A DNA stretch of 64,000 nt from Flavobacterium sp. ASV13 (GCF_000745775.1 NZ_JQJY01000003.1:310001-374000), one strand, 5' to 3'; shown: positions 25,642 to 34,253, counted from the stretch's first letter. Notes: a model not told the origin generated them from the sequence alone. Made by a program: numbers and translations.

Positions 25642-26851
25642 TTTTAGAAATTCTTAAATTATTCTCGATCTGTTTTTCTGTATATGTATTTGCCGGAGTT
25701 AAATGTTCATTCAACAAATCAGGACCGTTATTTTCATCTTCTTTTCTTCTGATTTCCTGTCGGCTGTAAACTCCCAACGTTCCCATTTTTGAATAATATT
25801 CACCACGGCTTTTAATATCTGCACGAAGCAATACATTGATATTTCCTTTGAAATAACAAGTTGTTCTTTCTTTTGAACTCAAAAGTTTTTTAGTAAACTC
25901 TTGTTCAATATTTGTTACTAAAGGCTGAATTGTATCGCTAACGTGATCTAAAGACTGCTGTTCGATATTATTATTCGTGGACTGCTCAAGCGATTTGATT
26001 TTATGAGGCGCTATATTGAACCAGCGTGCAATATCTTCGATATTAAATTTTTGCTGTTCGATAATTTGCAATTCCTGAGGTGTAATTGTGATTGGATTAA
26101 ATTTCATTCCTTCATCTAACACTACTACTCTATCAGCAGATTTTTCACCCATTGCGTTACGCCATGCAGTCGTTATTCCTTTCTTATCTTTAATCACTTT
26201 ATCAGTTTCTACAACTCCTTGACGAACACCTTTGCTATTCATATTAACAGTTGCAAACTCTTGTGTTTTTAAAGCTAAATCCAACTGCATAGATGCAAAT
26301 GTGATTGTAGAAATACCAACCAAACCATTTAGAGAGAATTGCTTAAAGTGTAAAACTTCAGACGACATTAACGGTTTACTGTATCCGTTTACATAATAGA
26401 ATAATTCACCTTTACTCAATACAACATCCGTAACATCATCCCACGGAATATACTTTACTGATTCAGGATAACCATTGTTATATGATATTATTTCAAAAAG
26501 ACAATTACCGCGTAAAGGCAATGAAACACCTATCAACTTTTTAAAAGTGTAAGGTGTCATTAGGTAATTAGGCTGTTTTGAAACTATAAAATCGGCACTG
26601 TGATTAACCAATCTTTCTTTATTACCATCAATATCTTGATAGAGTGCAAAAGGTGTTTTCGCCAAGTCGTTTGAAATCTGTTCAACGGCATTAAAAACAG
26701 CCGCTAACTTTAGCGATTCTTTAACTTTAATATTAGAAGTACCTATTCCGCCATAAGAAAAGTATGGACTGAAATCATTCATTAATGTTGATACACCTCT
26801 TTCCTGAGGTGAGCTAAACATTCGAGAAAAGGCACTATCGAAAATTGACAT
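25619..26851 (-). CDS. Portal protein, HK97 type
   Basis: The 410-aa protein forms the dodecameric DNA channel. Recognisable are the N-terminal LKLAAVFNAVEQISNDLAKTP, then YTFKKLIGVSLPLRGNCLFE, GLVGISTITFASMQLDLALK and the stem-region IEDIARWFNIAPHKIKSLEQ. These match the phage portal (HK97 family) profile. It is preceded by a 19-bp motif shared with the tape-measure upstream region. Confidence 0.92.
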   Translation of the reverse strand: MSIFDSAFSRMFSSPQERGVSTLMNDFSPYFSYGGIGTSNIKVKESLKLAAVFNAVEQISNDLAKTPFALYQDIDGNKERLVNHSADFIVSKQPNYLMTPYTFKKLIGVSLPLRGNCLFEIISYNNGYPESVKYIPWDDVTDVVLSKGELFYYVNGYSKPLMSSEVLHFKQFSLNGLVGISTITFASMQLDLALKTQEFATVNMNSKGVRQGVVETDKVIKDKKGITTAWRNAMGEKSADRVVVLDEGMKFNPITITPQELQIIEQQKFNIEDIARWFNIAPHKIKSLEQSTNNNIEQQSLDHVSDTIQPLVTNIEQEFTKKLLSSKERTTCYFKGNINVLLRADIKSRGEYYSKMGTLGVYSRQEIRRKEDENNGPDLLNEHLTPANTYTEKQIENNLRISKNEKNPST

Positions 26852-26897
26852 AGCTTATAATTTACTATGTAAAAGTAGATAGTGCCTTTTGTGGTAA

Positions 26898-26916
26898 TTG
26901 TTAACTAAGGTAACAA
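26898..26916. promoter_or_regulatory. 19-bp motif upstream of the portal gene
   Basis: TTGTTAACTAAGGTAACAA lies 46 bp before the portal ATG. It differs in one base from the motif before the tape-measure gene at 20189-20207. Probable late regulatory site. Confidence 0.5.
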
Positions 26917-26959
26917 TATTATTTTTCAGTGGTGAAGTGATTGTTTTTGGTTAAGGAGT

Positions 26960-27112
26960 TTAAAATTTAAAATACCATTCTTTATTATTTTTCTCGAATG
27001 TATAACTATTTTTATCTACTGCAACTGTAACCACATCAGCACCGTAGGTTTTTGGATCAGGTAATCTTTGAATTGCTGCTTTAAGATTTTTTGCTTTTAA
27101 TTTATCGCTCAT
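26960..27112 (-). CDS. Hypothetical small prophage protein, 50 aa
   Basis: Read from ATG at 27112, the frame gives MSDKLKAKNLKAAIQRLPDP and ends EKNNKEWYFKF. The start overlaps the end of the preceding 63-aa gene, as expected in an operon. It is basic and soluble. No family recognised. Confidence 0.6.
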   Translation of the reverse strand: MSDKLKAKNLKAAIQRLPDPKTYGADVVTVAVDKNSYTFEKNNKEWYFKF

Positions 27113-27293
27113 TGCTGTTATTTTTAAAGGTTTCTGCTTTTACCATGTATAAGCCTATTATAAATTCTACTATTATCAATATAATTACCAAGATTTTTCT
27201 TACTGTGTTTTCAGCGATAAAATGCCAATCAAGCAATATAGACGTTACAAAGGCTAGTAAGAAAACGGTTACGATTATTATAATTTGTTTCAT
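27102..27293 (-). CDS. Small membrane protein, 63 aa
   Basis: The start is taken at ATG 27293 (MKQIIIIVTVFLLAFVTSIL), 1 nt after the preceding stop. Two transmembrane segments are clear: residues 3-19 and IRKILVIILIIVEFIIGLYM-type near residues 32-50. It lies between terminase and portal. The role is unknown; superinfection exclusion would be a guess. Confidence 0.6.
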   Translation of the reverse strand: MKQIIIIVTVFLLAFVTSILLDWHFIAENTVRKILVIILIIVEFIIGLYMVKAETFKNNSNER

Positions 27294-27294
27294 T

Positions 27295-27546
27295 TTATTT
27301 TTTATTAAATTTTGACAACTGTACCCTAAAAGAAGCGTAATCGCTATACCTAAATTCTCCAAATAATTCATGATACAAATCGTTTACATGATTGAAACAA
27401 TCACTATTCGATCGAAAATCAGATAACTTACTAAAGTAATAATCGTAGAATTTAGCAGGTGTCGAAAGACTTTGCATTAGTTCAATTTTTTTTTCAAGTT
27501 TTGCTTTTTCAAGTCGAAAAACATTTTCTTCGGCGGCTGTCATCAT
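27295..27546 (-). CDS. Hypothetical prophage protein, 83 aa
   Basis: The helical soluble protein begins MMTAAEENVFRLEKAKLEKK and continues with aromatic-rich helices (KFYDYYFSKLSDFRSNSD). It lies 18 nt after terL in the packaging operon. No family recognised. Confidence 0.6.
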   Translation of the reverse strand: MMTAAEENVFRLEKAKLEKKIELMQSLSTPAKFYDYYFSKLSDFRSNSDCFNHVNDLYHELFGEFRYSDYASFRVQLSKFNKK

Positions 27547-27564
27547 ATTTACTGGGTTTAATTA

Positions 27565-29298
27565 TTAGCATTCGAATATGTGATTTGGGTCATTGTAGTA
27601 ACTTTCGTTTGCATCATCTTCGTCGGGTGATAAATGCGCTGCTAAAGCATTAACTAATGCCGCCCAACCGTCGATGCGTTTTTTGTTTTTGTGGCTTTCT
27701 TTTTTTGAAAGCATTATGTTTCCTTTTGAATCTTCGATAGGTACACACGCCGCTAACATCCAGTCCATAACCGGATTACCGTCATGTTTGATTTTTCCGT
27801 CGTAGATTAATTTTTCAAGCATTTTTGTTGGATGGTTTAAGCGGCTCATAATTTGTGAAAGTTCTGAAACTGGAATTTCCATTTCCACAAGTTCAGAAAG
27901 CAAACTGCTGGCGTTCCAACGGTCAGCATCTATTCTCTGAATATTGAACGTTTCAAAATTGTCTCGTATATATCGCTTTAAATAATTATAGTCGACACGG
28001 TTACCAGGTGTTGCAATCATAAAACCAGCATCTACCCAATATCGATATGGTACACCGTCATTTTTACTACGGCGGTCGATGTTATCTTCAGGACAAAACA
28101 AGAATACTATAAGGTACTGATTACCTTCATCGTCAGGATTTGTCAATATATCGAAAGCGGTAATATCAGCCACGGAAGACAAATCCAAACCTCCGTTTGA
28201 GCCAAATTCTTTCGCTTTTTCGAGTACAAATGCTTTGTAATCTTCGATTTCAACTTTGTTTTTTGTCCATTCTTCAGCAGGAATCCACGCACTAAGACCA
28301 TCAACCCACATATTTAAATGCTTGGTTTTGAAATTTGGAATTTTAGAAGGTTGATTTACTGCTTTGATAAACTCTCTTTGCATTTGAGCAATATCCAAGC
28401 CATTTCCTAATAATGGATTCGCCTTGATCCATACGCTTTGATCTTGCCAGTCGTCACCTTCGTCAAGATCATGAATCATTATCCAAAGGTGATTGTCGGT
28501 TTTTTGACCGTTCAGCACTTCAATAACAGAATCTTCGTAATTTTTACATACTGATCCTTTATTACTTCCTGCGGTAGTGATATGCCAAAGCAAAGGTTGC
28601 TTACGCTGTACAGATGACGATTCTAAGTTTTCTTTTACTGAATCATCTTTATGAGCATGGTATTCATCGATAATCGAAAGATGCGCGTTAATTCCGTCCT
28701 GAGTACTGGAATCACCACCTAACGGAGACATAAAAGAAGCTGTACGAGTGAAACCAATCTTTTTTTGCTGGACAAAAAAGCCCATTTTTTGCAGATTTCT
28801 GTTCGCTACAGGCGATTGTATAAATTGTGCCGCTTGCCTCCAGCAAATTTTTGCTTGATCTTCTTTAGTTGCACCTACATAACACTCAGCTTCCATTTCC
28901 ATATCAAAAGACATGCAGAAAAGCGACAAACCAGCCATTTCTGCTGATTTACCGTTTTTCTTGGCTCTTTTGTCGTAAACTGTAGAAATACGTCGTTTTC
29001 CTGTACTATCCATCCATCCGAAGACATTGTACATTGTAAAAGCTTGAAATGGCTCTAAAACAAACGGCTTTCCTGCCAATTTACCTTTTGTATGGTTTAA
29101 AAAAGTAGGGAAAAAGTTGACAATTTGCATTCCCTTGTTATGATCTAACACAAAACCGTCTTGTTCAGCAGTTTCAATCCAGCTGTAAAAACGCTCAACC
29201 GCTTGTTTTATCTTTTTTCCAGTTACTATTTTCCCTGTACGCACGTCGTTTGCGTATTGAAAAGGAACTGAAGCAAGCATTTGGTTTGTGATTTTCAT
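27565..29298 (-). CDS. terL: Terminase large subunit
   Basis: The 577-aa protein is the packaging motor, an ATPase with a C-terminal nuclease. The Walker A-like motif is RAKKNGKS at residues 111-118 and Walker B is LSIIDEYHAH at residues 207-216. The nuclease domain begins near GGLDLSSVADITAF (residue 345). The N-terminal LEPFQAFTMYNVFGW is typical of the Terminase_1 family found in cos-type HK97-like phages. It is separated from terS by 2.5 kb of accessory genes. Confidence 0.93.
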   Translation of the reverse strand: MKITNQMLASVPFQYANDVRTGKIVTGKKIKQAVERFYSWIETAEQDGFVLDHNKGMQIVNFFPTFLNHTKGKLAGKPFVLEPFQAFTMYNVFGWMDSTGKRRISTVYDKRAKKNGKSAEMAGLSLFCMSFDMEMEAECYVGATKEDQAKICWRQAAQFIQSPVANRNLQKMGFFVQQKKIGFTRTASFMSPLGGDSSTQDGINAHLSIIDEYHAHKDDSVKENLESSSVQRKQPLLWHITTAGSNKGSVCKNYEDSVIEVLNGQKTDNHLWIMIHDLDEGDDWQDQSVWIKANPLLGNGLDIAQMQREFIKAVNQPSKIPNFKTKHLNMWVDGLSAWIPAEEWTKNKVEIEDYKAFVLEKAKEFGSNGGLDLSSVADITAFDILTNPDDEGNQYLIVFLFCPEDNIDRRSKNDGVPYRYWVDAGFMIATPGNRVDYNYLKRYIRDNFETFNIQRIDADRWNASSLLSELVEMEIPVSELSQIMSRLNHPTKMLEKLIYDGKIKHDGNPVMDWMLAACVPIEDSKGNIMLSKKESHKNKKRIDGWAALVNALAAHLSPDEDDANESYYNDPNHIFEC

Positions 29299-29368
29299 TC
29301 TTTTTTAAATCGTTTTATTGTTAATTGGTCATATATAGCATCAAAAAGCTTTCCAATGACACCCACGA

Positions 29369-29623
29369 GTGTCGGTTTATTTTAAAAGTTTACCGCAATT
29401 TTATCTCGTGATAGAAAGCGAAAAAATATTTATTCAGTCCGTTGGTGACAAATTGCGAGAGATTAGATTGTCTAAAAACTTATCTCAGGAAAATCTTTCT
29501 TTGGAAGCTGACGTTCCAAGAAATGTAATCGGGCGTATTGAACGAGGTGAAACGAATGCTAAAATTGTTACGCTTCATAAAATTTGTGGTGCTTTGAAGG
29601 TTAGTCCTCGTGAGTTGTTTTGA
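29369..29623 (+). CDS. XRE-type HTH regulator inside the packaging region
   Basis: This is one of the few plus-strand genes inside the prophage. The HTH is GDKLREIRLSKNLSQENLSL, then RNVIGRIERGETNAKIVTLH and LKVSPRELF, a Cro/C1-type domain filling almost the whole protein. The longest frame starts at GTG 29369 (84 aa). A GTG at 29408 is an equally possible start, and the choice is not settled. The opposite orientation and separate promoter suggest a lysogeny-expressed regulator. Its 3' end overlaps the broken gene on the other strand. Confidence 0.72.
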   Translation: MSVYFKSLPQFYLVIESEKIFIQSVGDKLREIRLSKNLSQENLSLEADVPRNVIGRIERGETNAKIVTLHKICGALKVSPRELF

Positions 29624-29867
29624 TATTAACTTCTTCGTCTAATTCCTTAATATTTTCTTTTAGGTACTTTGTAATTTTTTCATAACCTTCCGAAGTACTT
29701 TTTTGATCAAAACCTCTAAATTTAACACGTGCTGGATACACTTCAATAACTTCATTTTTTTCTGAAAAACGAAATACAATTGCCTAGCCGAAAAGGTGTA
29801 AAAATTGATTTATAACAAACAAGAGACCAACGTCTCTAAACTCCTTCCATTCTTTTCTTTTAATCAT
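29601..29867 (-). pseudogene. Conserved small phage protein interrupted by an amber codon
   Basis: From ATG at 29867 the frame reads MIKRKEWKEFRDVGLLFVIN then QFLHLFG, hits TAG at 29784-29786, and continues AIVFRFSEKNEVIEVYPARV with KFRGFDQKSTSEGYEKITKY to a stop at 29601. From memory, related phage proteins read LHLFGWAIV at this point, so TGG to TAG is the simplest explanation. Without the stop the protein would be 88 aa. It is either a point-mutated pseudogene or, less likely, a read-through product. Confidence 0.75.
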
Positions 29868-29885
29868 GATTTTATGTTTTAAAAG

Positions 29886-30131
29886 TTATTTTGACTGAAT
29901 TTCAATTCTAAGGCGATTTCTTATGTTGAACACATATTTATCTGCCTCACCGAATAATATCTTCTTAAAAAGCTTTATTTTAAGTTCTTCATCTTTTAGG
30001 TAGTTCGAAAGTTTGTTAGCAGAGGTCAATTTCGTGTTTTTGACAGATTTTTCTTTCGGATTTTCTAAAACTCGTATAATGAAGTTTTGATTTATTTTTG
30101 CGTTTGTTGGGTTGTCTGATTTTAGTGCCAT
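29886..30131 (-). CDS. Hypothetical prophage protein, 81 aa
   Basis: Basic, helical, without membrane segments; begins MALKSDNPTNAKINQNFIIR. It lies in the accessory block between small and large terminase. No family recognised. Confidence 0.55.
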   Translation of the reverse strand: MALKSDNPTNAKINQNFIIRVLENPKEKSVKNTKLTSANKLSNYLKDEELKIKLFKKILFGEADKYVFNIRNRLRIEIQSK

Positions 30132-30133
30132 AG

Positions 30134-30283
30134 TTATTTTCGTTTACGTTTTTTCTTTTTTGGTATTAAATTGCTCGGAAATTTTCGCCTATTTTTTTTG
30201 GTTGCACCTCCGTTTTGTTCGAATGCTTCAGCCCTTTCATAAGCTGCTAATTTTCTAGCTTCAATTTCTTCGTTTGACCACAT
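30134..30283 (-). CDS. Small basic prophage protein, 49 aa
   Basis: ATG at 30283 gives MWSNEEIEARKLAAYERAEA followed by a strongly basic end (KFPSNLIPKKKKRKRK). It is placed 2 nt before the next gene. The acidic helix plus basic tail suggests nucleic-acid binding, but there is no direct evidence. Confidence 0.55.
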   Translation of the reverse strand: MWSNEEIEARKLAAYERAEAFEQNGGATKKNRRKFPSNLIPKKKKRKRK

Positions 30284-30322
30284 GATTATTTATTGAATTA
30301 ATTTTTAAAATATTTTTATATA

Positions 30323-31207
30323 TCATTTTCCACAAAACAACCCGCAGGATTTAACAGATAGAACATCATAAAATTCTTCATCATCTTCATCCGATGGATT
30401 AACAAATAAATCCAACTGAACTTTCTTTGCGATATATTTACTGATTGAATAAATTCTTTTCGTTTTGATACGTTCTGCATTTTCACGTATTTTTCGCATA
30501 GGGTAATCTCTTTTCCATGTATATTCATATTCTCCTCCTTGAGATTCATACCATTCCATTTTATCAAACAACATAGGATAAGTTTCAAGCATCCAAACCA
30601 GTTCGTAAAGTATCTGATTAAAACATATAAAACAGTTTGCTCTTGAACGTCCAGCGAAAAGAATATCAAATTCATACTCTGTCAAAAGTATTTTTACATC
30701 AAAATTTAAAATTCTACAAACTTCTTTATAAACACTTTCCCAAAAAAAGACCGGAGGCTTTAATCCTTTTGAATTGATAATTAAATACACTCCTTTTAAA
30801 TCAATTCCTTTTTCCAACAAAGGCATTTTAGAATGAATATTTGGTGATGTTGTGTTATTAAATCCTGCACGATTTTCATCAGCTCTAATACCATAATAAA
30901 CCGTACATTCTTCACCATTAATCCATTTAACAAAAGGCTCAATTTTAGATTTTCTTGTACAATATCTTGCTTTTTGATTTGGTAAAAAGTAATTATACAT
31001 TTCAATAATTGCTTCTAGATTCTCACCAACGTGAACAATTTTTTTACCTAAATATTTTTCAACGTTCTGCATCCACTTAAAAACTTCGGGTAATTCAGAT
31101 CCAGTGGGATTAAACACGTATTCATATGGTAAATCAGGTTCTAATTCCTTTTGTAGAATTGCAGTAGCTAAACTATCTTTTCCTGAAATCGGAATTATGA
31201 ACCTCAT
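30323..31207 (-). CDS. PAPS reductase-like PP-loop protein of the prophage
   Basis: The 294-aa protein starts MRFIIPISGKDSLATAIL; PISGKDS is the PP-loop ATP-binding motif of the PAPS-reductase / adenine-nucleotide-hydrolase superfamily. EYVFNPTGSELPEVFKWMQN and ARYCTRKSKIEPFVKWI are the matching downstream motifs. A CxxC (ANCFICFNQ, near residue 200) could hold a metal or iron-sulfur centre. Phages and DNA-modification systems carry such proteins as accessory genes. The substrate here, sulfate activation or nucleic-acid sulfur modification, is unknown. Its ATG overlaps the AP2 gene stop. Confidence 0.78.
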   Translation of the reverse strand: MRFIIPISGKDSLATAILQKELEPDLPYEYVFNPTGSELPEVFKWMQNVEKYLGKKIVHVGENLEAIIEMYNYFLPNQKARYCTRKSKIEPFVKWINGEECTVYYGIRADENRAGFNNTTSPNIHSKMPLLEKGIDLKGVYLIINSKGLKPPVFFWESVYKEVCRILNFDVKILLTEYEFDILFAGRSRANCFICFNQILYELVWMLETYPMLFDKMEWYESQGGEYEYTWKRDYPMRKIRENAERIKTKRIYSISKYIAKKVQLDLFVNPSDEDDEEFYDVLSVKSCGLFCGK

Positions 31208-31413
31208 GCCGCTGGTTTTAAAATTTGCAAAGGTTTCTTTAATCCTAAAGCAAGGATTTTCATGTCTCTAGCTTTAGCCGCATCACGTTCATTGTCGAAG
31301 TAACCACAATCGTATTTTACTCCTTGTCCTGAAACACTTGATCGCCATTTTTGCATGCTTCTGTTCCAACCTACACCCGTGTATTTTGAAACTCTTGAGC
31401 TTTGTCTTTTCAT
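31204..31413 (-). CDS. Stand-alone AP2-type DNA-binding domain protein
   Basis: The 69-aa protein is almost entirely an AP2/ERF-like domain: SKYTGVGWNRSMQKWRSSV, then YDCGYFDNERDAAKARD. In phages this fold is usually attached to HNH nucleases; here it stands alone, overlapping the PAPS-reductase-like gene by 4 nt. A DNA-binding role is expected from the fold. The target is unknown. Confidence 0.8.
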   Translation of the reverse strand: MKRQSSRVSKYTGVGWNRSMQKWRSSVSGQGVKYDCGYFDNERDAAKARDMKILALGLKKPLQILKPAA

Positions 31414-31414
31414 A

Positions 31415-31669
31415 CTAATATGATTTTAGTTCTTTTGGAAGGAAAGATTTTCCTTTACTAAGAAAGTTTGATACTGAATCGTAGAATCTTTCGAAATGTG
31501 ATTTTTTAGTCGCTAACCTTTTTAATTGTTCGTGAAGTTCTCGTGAATATTCAGTTGTACCACTAAAACCATCACTTAAGCGTCCGAAAGCATTTGACAT
31601 AACTTTAGCGCTTTCAGCCATTGTTAACGGATCGACAGGCTTACCTTCTGACACAAATACTGTTTTCAT
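31415..31669 (-). CDS. Hypothetical prophage protein, 84 aa
   Basis: Soluble and helical: EGKPVDPLTMAESAKVMSNA, then ELHEQLKRLATKKSHFERFY. Its ATG overlaps the stop of the upstream HTH gene by 4 nt. No family recognised. Confidence 0.55.
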   Translation of the reverse strand: MKTVFVSEGKPVDPLTMAESAKVMSNAFGRLSDGFSGTTEYSRELHEQLKRLATKKSHFERFYDSVSNFLSKGKSFLPKELKSY

Positions 31670-31824
31670 AAATTTTTGTTTTTAGGTGATAAATAGTCAT
31701 TTATAATTTTATTTACTTTTTGCTGAGATAAATTGAATTGCTGAGCAATAGACGGAATCGAGTTTAATTTGCTGAAACGCCATTTTAGAATAATCTTTGC
31801 CTTGGTTTTTTTATCGATTTCCAT
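31666..31824 (-). CDS. Small HTH-like prophage protein, 52 aa
   Basis: ATG at 31824 gives MEIDKKTKAKIILKWRFSKL with IPSIAQQFNLSQQKVNKIIN, a clear helix-turn-helix resembling sigma-70 region 4 or Trp-repressor-type domains. It lies between terS and the accessory block. It may help DNA recognition in packaging or regulate the block. Confidence 0.62.
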   Translation of the reverse strand: MEIDKKTKAKIILKWRFSKLNSIPSIAQQFNLSQQKVNKIINDYLSPKNKNL

Positions 31825-31839
31825 GACCGAAATTTTTTA

Positions 31840-32283
31840 TTATCCGTGACTTGCTTTTAAGAAAGCATCGAACAAATCAGTTTGAGCCGGATCACCCGTT
31901 AACTTTAATTCTTTGTCAGATTTTGGATCTAAACCAAAAAGCTTGAAACATTTCATTAAAGTGTCGGCTGCATCATTTTTTAAAGTAAGCTCAACCGAAA
32001 TATTACTTGCACCGGATTTAAAAGTTTGGATATAACCTGTTCCAAATTCTTTTTTGTTTTTTTCTTTCATACGCTCGAGAGCGAATTGAAATTGCGCCAT
32101 TGCTTCAGCATAAATTTCTAAAGCATTCAAATATGTTTCTTTCATACGGTCATTTTTAGCTAAAACATTTCCCATAAACTTGTAATGTTTTTTAGCCGAA
32201 TCCGTTAGATATTTTGGCGGTGTAGGCACTTGCATTAAAGTGTCTTTTCCTTTTCCAATCGATACAACTTCTAGATTATCCAT
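31840..32283 (-). CDS. terS: Terminase small subunit, P27 family
   Basis: The 147-aa protein has the P27 pattern: PTPPKYLTDSAKKHYKFMGN at the start, then RMKETYLNALEIYAEAMAQF, and a helical C-terminus. P27 small terminases recognise the packaging site in cos-type HK97-like phages. The HNH gene just upstream is the usual partner. Confidence 0.83.
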   Translation of the reverse strand: MDNLEVVSIGKGKDTLMQVPTPPKYLTDSAKKHYKFMGNVLAKNDRMKETYLNALEIYAEAMAQFQFALERMKEKNKKEFGTGYIQTFKSGASNISVELTLKNDAADTLMKCFKLFGLDPKSDKELKLTGDPAQTDLFDAFLKASHG

Positions 32284-32382
32284 AACTTAACTATTTTAAA
32301 CTTTAACCCCCCCTCACTTTTTTAACTCCGAGTAAAATCTTGACTGAACAGCGATGTACGCCATGTACAGCCTCGTGAGATT
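32284..32382. other. Candidate cos region between HNH and terS
   Basis: This 99-bp non-coding gap has an unusual C7 tract (32307-32313) in otherwise AT-rich DNA, and lies exactly where cos sites occur in HNH/P27 phages. No overhang can be defined from sequence alone. Confidence 0.35.
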
Positions 32383-32688
32383 TCACCCCATACCCCTGCT
32401 TTCAGCCGCAGATTTTCTATTATGGCATTTTTCACATAATGCTTGAATATTGCTTTCTTCGAACGCTTCACCGCCCGCTTTCATTCGTACCTTATGATCT
32501 GCCACTGTTGCCGCAGTCACATAACCATCTCTCTCACAATGAACACACAGAGGATTCCTTTCTAAGTAAGACTTACGAAAGTTTCTCCAACGTCTCGAGT
32601 TATAAAATTCATCATCTTTATCTTCTCTACCAAATGCAACACTAGGCCTCACCCAGCTACGATTTACTTTCTTTGCAGATCTTGCCAT
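32383..32688 (-). CDS. HNH endonuclease
   Basis: The 101-aa protein contains FYNSRRWRNFRKSYLERNPL, zinc-binding pairs CVHC and CEKC, and the catalytic ADHKVRMKAGG with NIQALCEKCHNRKS. This is the complete HNH fold of packaging-associated nucleases. With terS, terL and portal it is needed for cos cleavage in HK97-type phages. It starts 2 nt after dnaB. Confidence 0.92.
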   Translation of the reverse strand: MARSAKKVNRSWVRPSVAFGREDKDDEFYNSRRWRNFRKSYLERNPLCVHCERDGYVTAATVADHKVRMKAGGEAFEESNIQALCEKCHNRKSAAESRGMG

Positions 32689-32690
32689 GA

Positions 32691-34253
32691 TTAAAACGGT
32701 GTATCTTTATCTTCCTCATCCGAGACCGAATCACTAGCTACATCAAACGCTTCGTTAGGCGAAACAACAGGCAATGCTTTAGTCTCTTCATCATCAATAC
32801 CATCATCTTTCATATCTTCAGGACATTCAACATCAACATATTTTGTCTTATCACCAACCCATTTAAGCATTGTCATATTTGTCGCACCGCCTCGATACTT
32901 TGCAAAGATCACTTCAGAATCTGCACCAGCTTCAATAACCGCTCTCATTGAATCATCGTAATCACTTGCATCAACATCAATTTTATAATAAGCCGGACGG
33001 TATAAGAACTGTACAATATCCGCATCTTGTTCAATCGCTCCACTCTCACGCAAATCAGACAACATAGGTCGTTTACTTGAGCCACGAGTTTCAACCGCTC
33101 TCGACAACTGAGATAAAGCAATTACAGGAATATCAAGTTCTTTAGCCAATCTTTTCAATCTTCTTGAAATAGAACTAATCTCATTCTCACGATTATTTCC
33201 CTTAATTGATCTGTCAGTCATAAGCTGCAAATAATCAATCACAAGCAACTTAATTCCGTACTTACGCTTCCATGTTTTAGCCTGAATTACAATATCACTT
33301 ATATCCGTTTTTCCTGAATCATCAGCATAAAAAGGATAATTCTTAATCCTGTCTTGATGCCCGTTGTAAGTAATAAAATACTCAGGTTTATCAAATCCTT
33401 TTTTCAATAATTGATTCATGTGAAATTGAGTATCAATCGCCACAACTCTAGCCGTCAACTGCATCATAGACATTTCCAAAGAAATCATTCCAACAGGATT
33501 ACCAACCTTACAGTTTTCAATTGCCGTTTTCAAAACATAAGCCGTCTTACCCATTCCAGGACGAGCTGCTATAATCACTAAATCTTGTTCACGATAACCA
33601 GCTGTGTACTTATCAATTCGCCTGTAACCAGTTGGAATACCAACCATTTTAACCTCTTCCTTATTAGCCGTTAAAAGCTCAATAGATTGCTTAAGACTTT
33701 GTAAAGCAGTTGGCAATGACATTGTTTCACGACCAGTAGAAATAAAATCCTGAACTTTATCAAACTCTGATTGCCAACGTTGCATCAATTCAAAAATATC
33801 AGTCGTATCATTGTATGCTAATGCTATAATCGTACTCGAAAAAGCAATCGTTTGGCGAGCCATAAACTTTTGAATAATCAATCTACAGTGATAATCAATG
33901 TGTGCTGCAGATGCAATTTTTTGCATTAGCTCGATTAAATAAAATTCACCGCCAGCTAAATCAGATTTTCCTAATTTTCTAAGCTCAGACCCTACAGTTA
34001 ACAAATCAATTGGATTACCAGCATTGTATAAACTTAAAATAGCTTCGAAAATATGTTTGTGAGCATCTTTATAAAAAACATCAGGTTTTGAAATAATTGA
34101 CAAAGCTTCATCAACACCTTTAGGATCAATAAGCATAGCACCCAAAACAGCACATTCAACATCAACACATTGTGGCGGCAACTTTCCCTTTTCCAAATCG
34201 ATTATCTTAGTTTTTTCCACTTTGACAGCTTTTACATTTTTAAAGTTTTCCAT
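32691..34253 (-). CDS. dnaB: Phage replicative DNA helicase, DnaB type
   Basis: The start is taken at ATG 34253 (MENFKNVKAVKVEKTKI); five more residues are possible upstream. The N-terminal domain (PPQCVDVECAVLGAMLIDPK) and the RecA-like domain with Walker A AARPGMGKTAY near residue 228 and LLVIDYLQLMTDRS are typical of hexameric DnaB. The C-terminal LSQLSRAVETRGSSKRPMLS and LRESGAIEQDADIVQFLYRP motifs complete it. It unwinds phage DNA at the origin, presumably loaded by the neighbouring initiator. Confidence 0.93.
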   Translation of the reverse strand: MENFKNVKAVKVEKTKIIDLEKGKLPPQCVDVECAVLGAMLIDPKGVDEALSIISKPDVFYKDAHKHIFEAILSLYNAGNPIDLLTVGSELRKLGKSDLAGGEFYLIELMQKIASAAHIDYHCRLIIQKFMARQTIAFSSTIIALAYNDTTDIFELMQRWQSEFDKVQDFISTGRETMSLPTALQSLKQSIELLTANKEEVKMVGIPTGYRRIDKYTAGYREQDLVIIAARPGMGKTAYVLKTAIENCKVGNPVGMISLEMSMMQLTARVVAIDTQFHMNQLLKKGFDKPEYFITYNGHQDRIKNYPFYADDSGKTDISDIVIQAKTWKRKYGIKLLVIDYLQLMTDRSIKGNNRENEISSISRRLKRLAKELDIPVIALSQLSRAVETRGSSKRPMLSDLRESGAIEQDADIVQFLYRPAYYKIDVDASDYDDSMRAVIEAGADSEVIFAKYRGGATNMTMLKWVGDKTKYVDVECPEDMKDDGIDDEETKALPVVSPNEAFDVASDSVSDEEDKDTPF

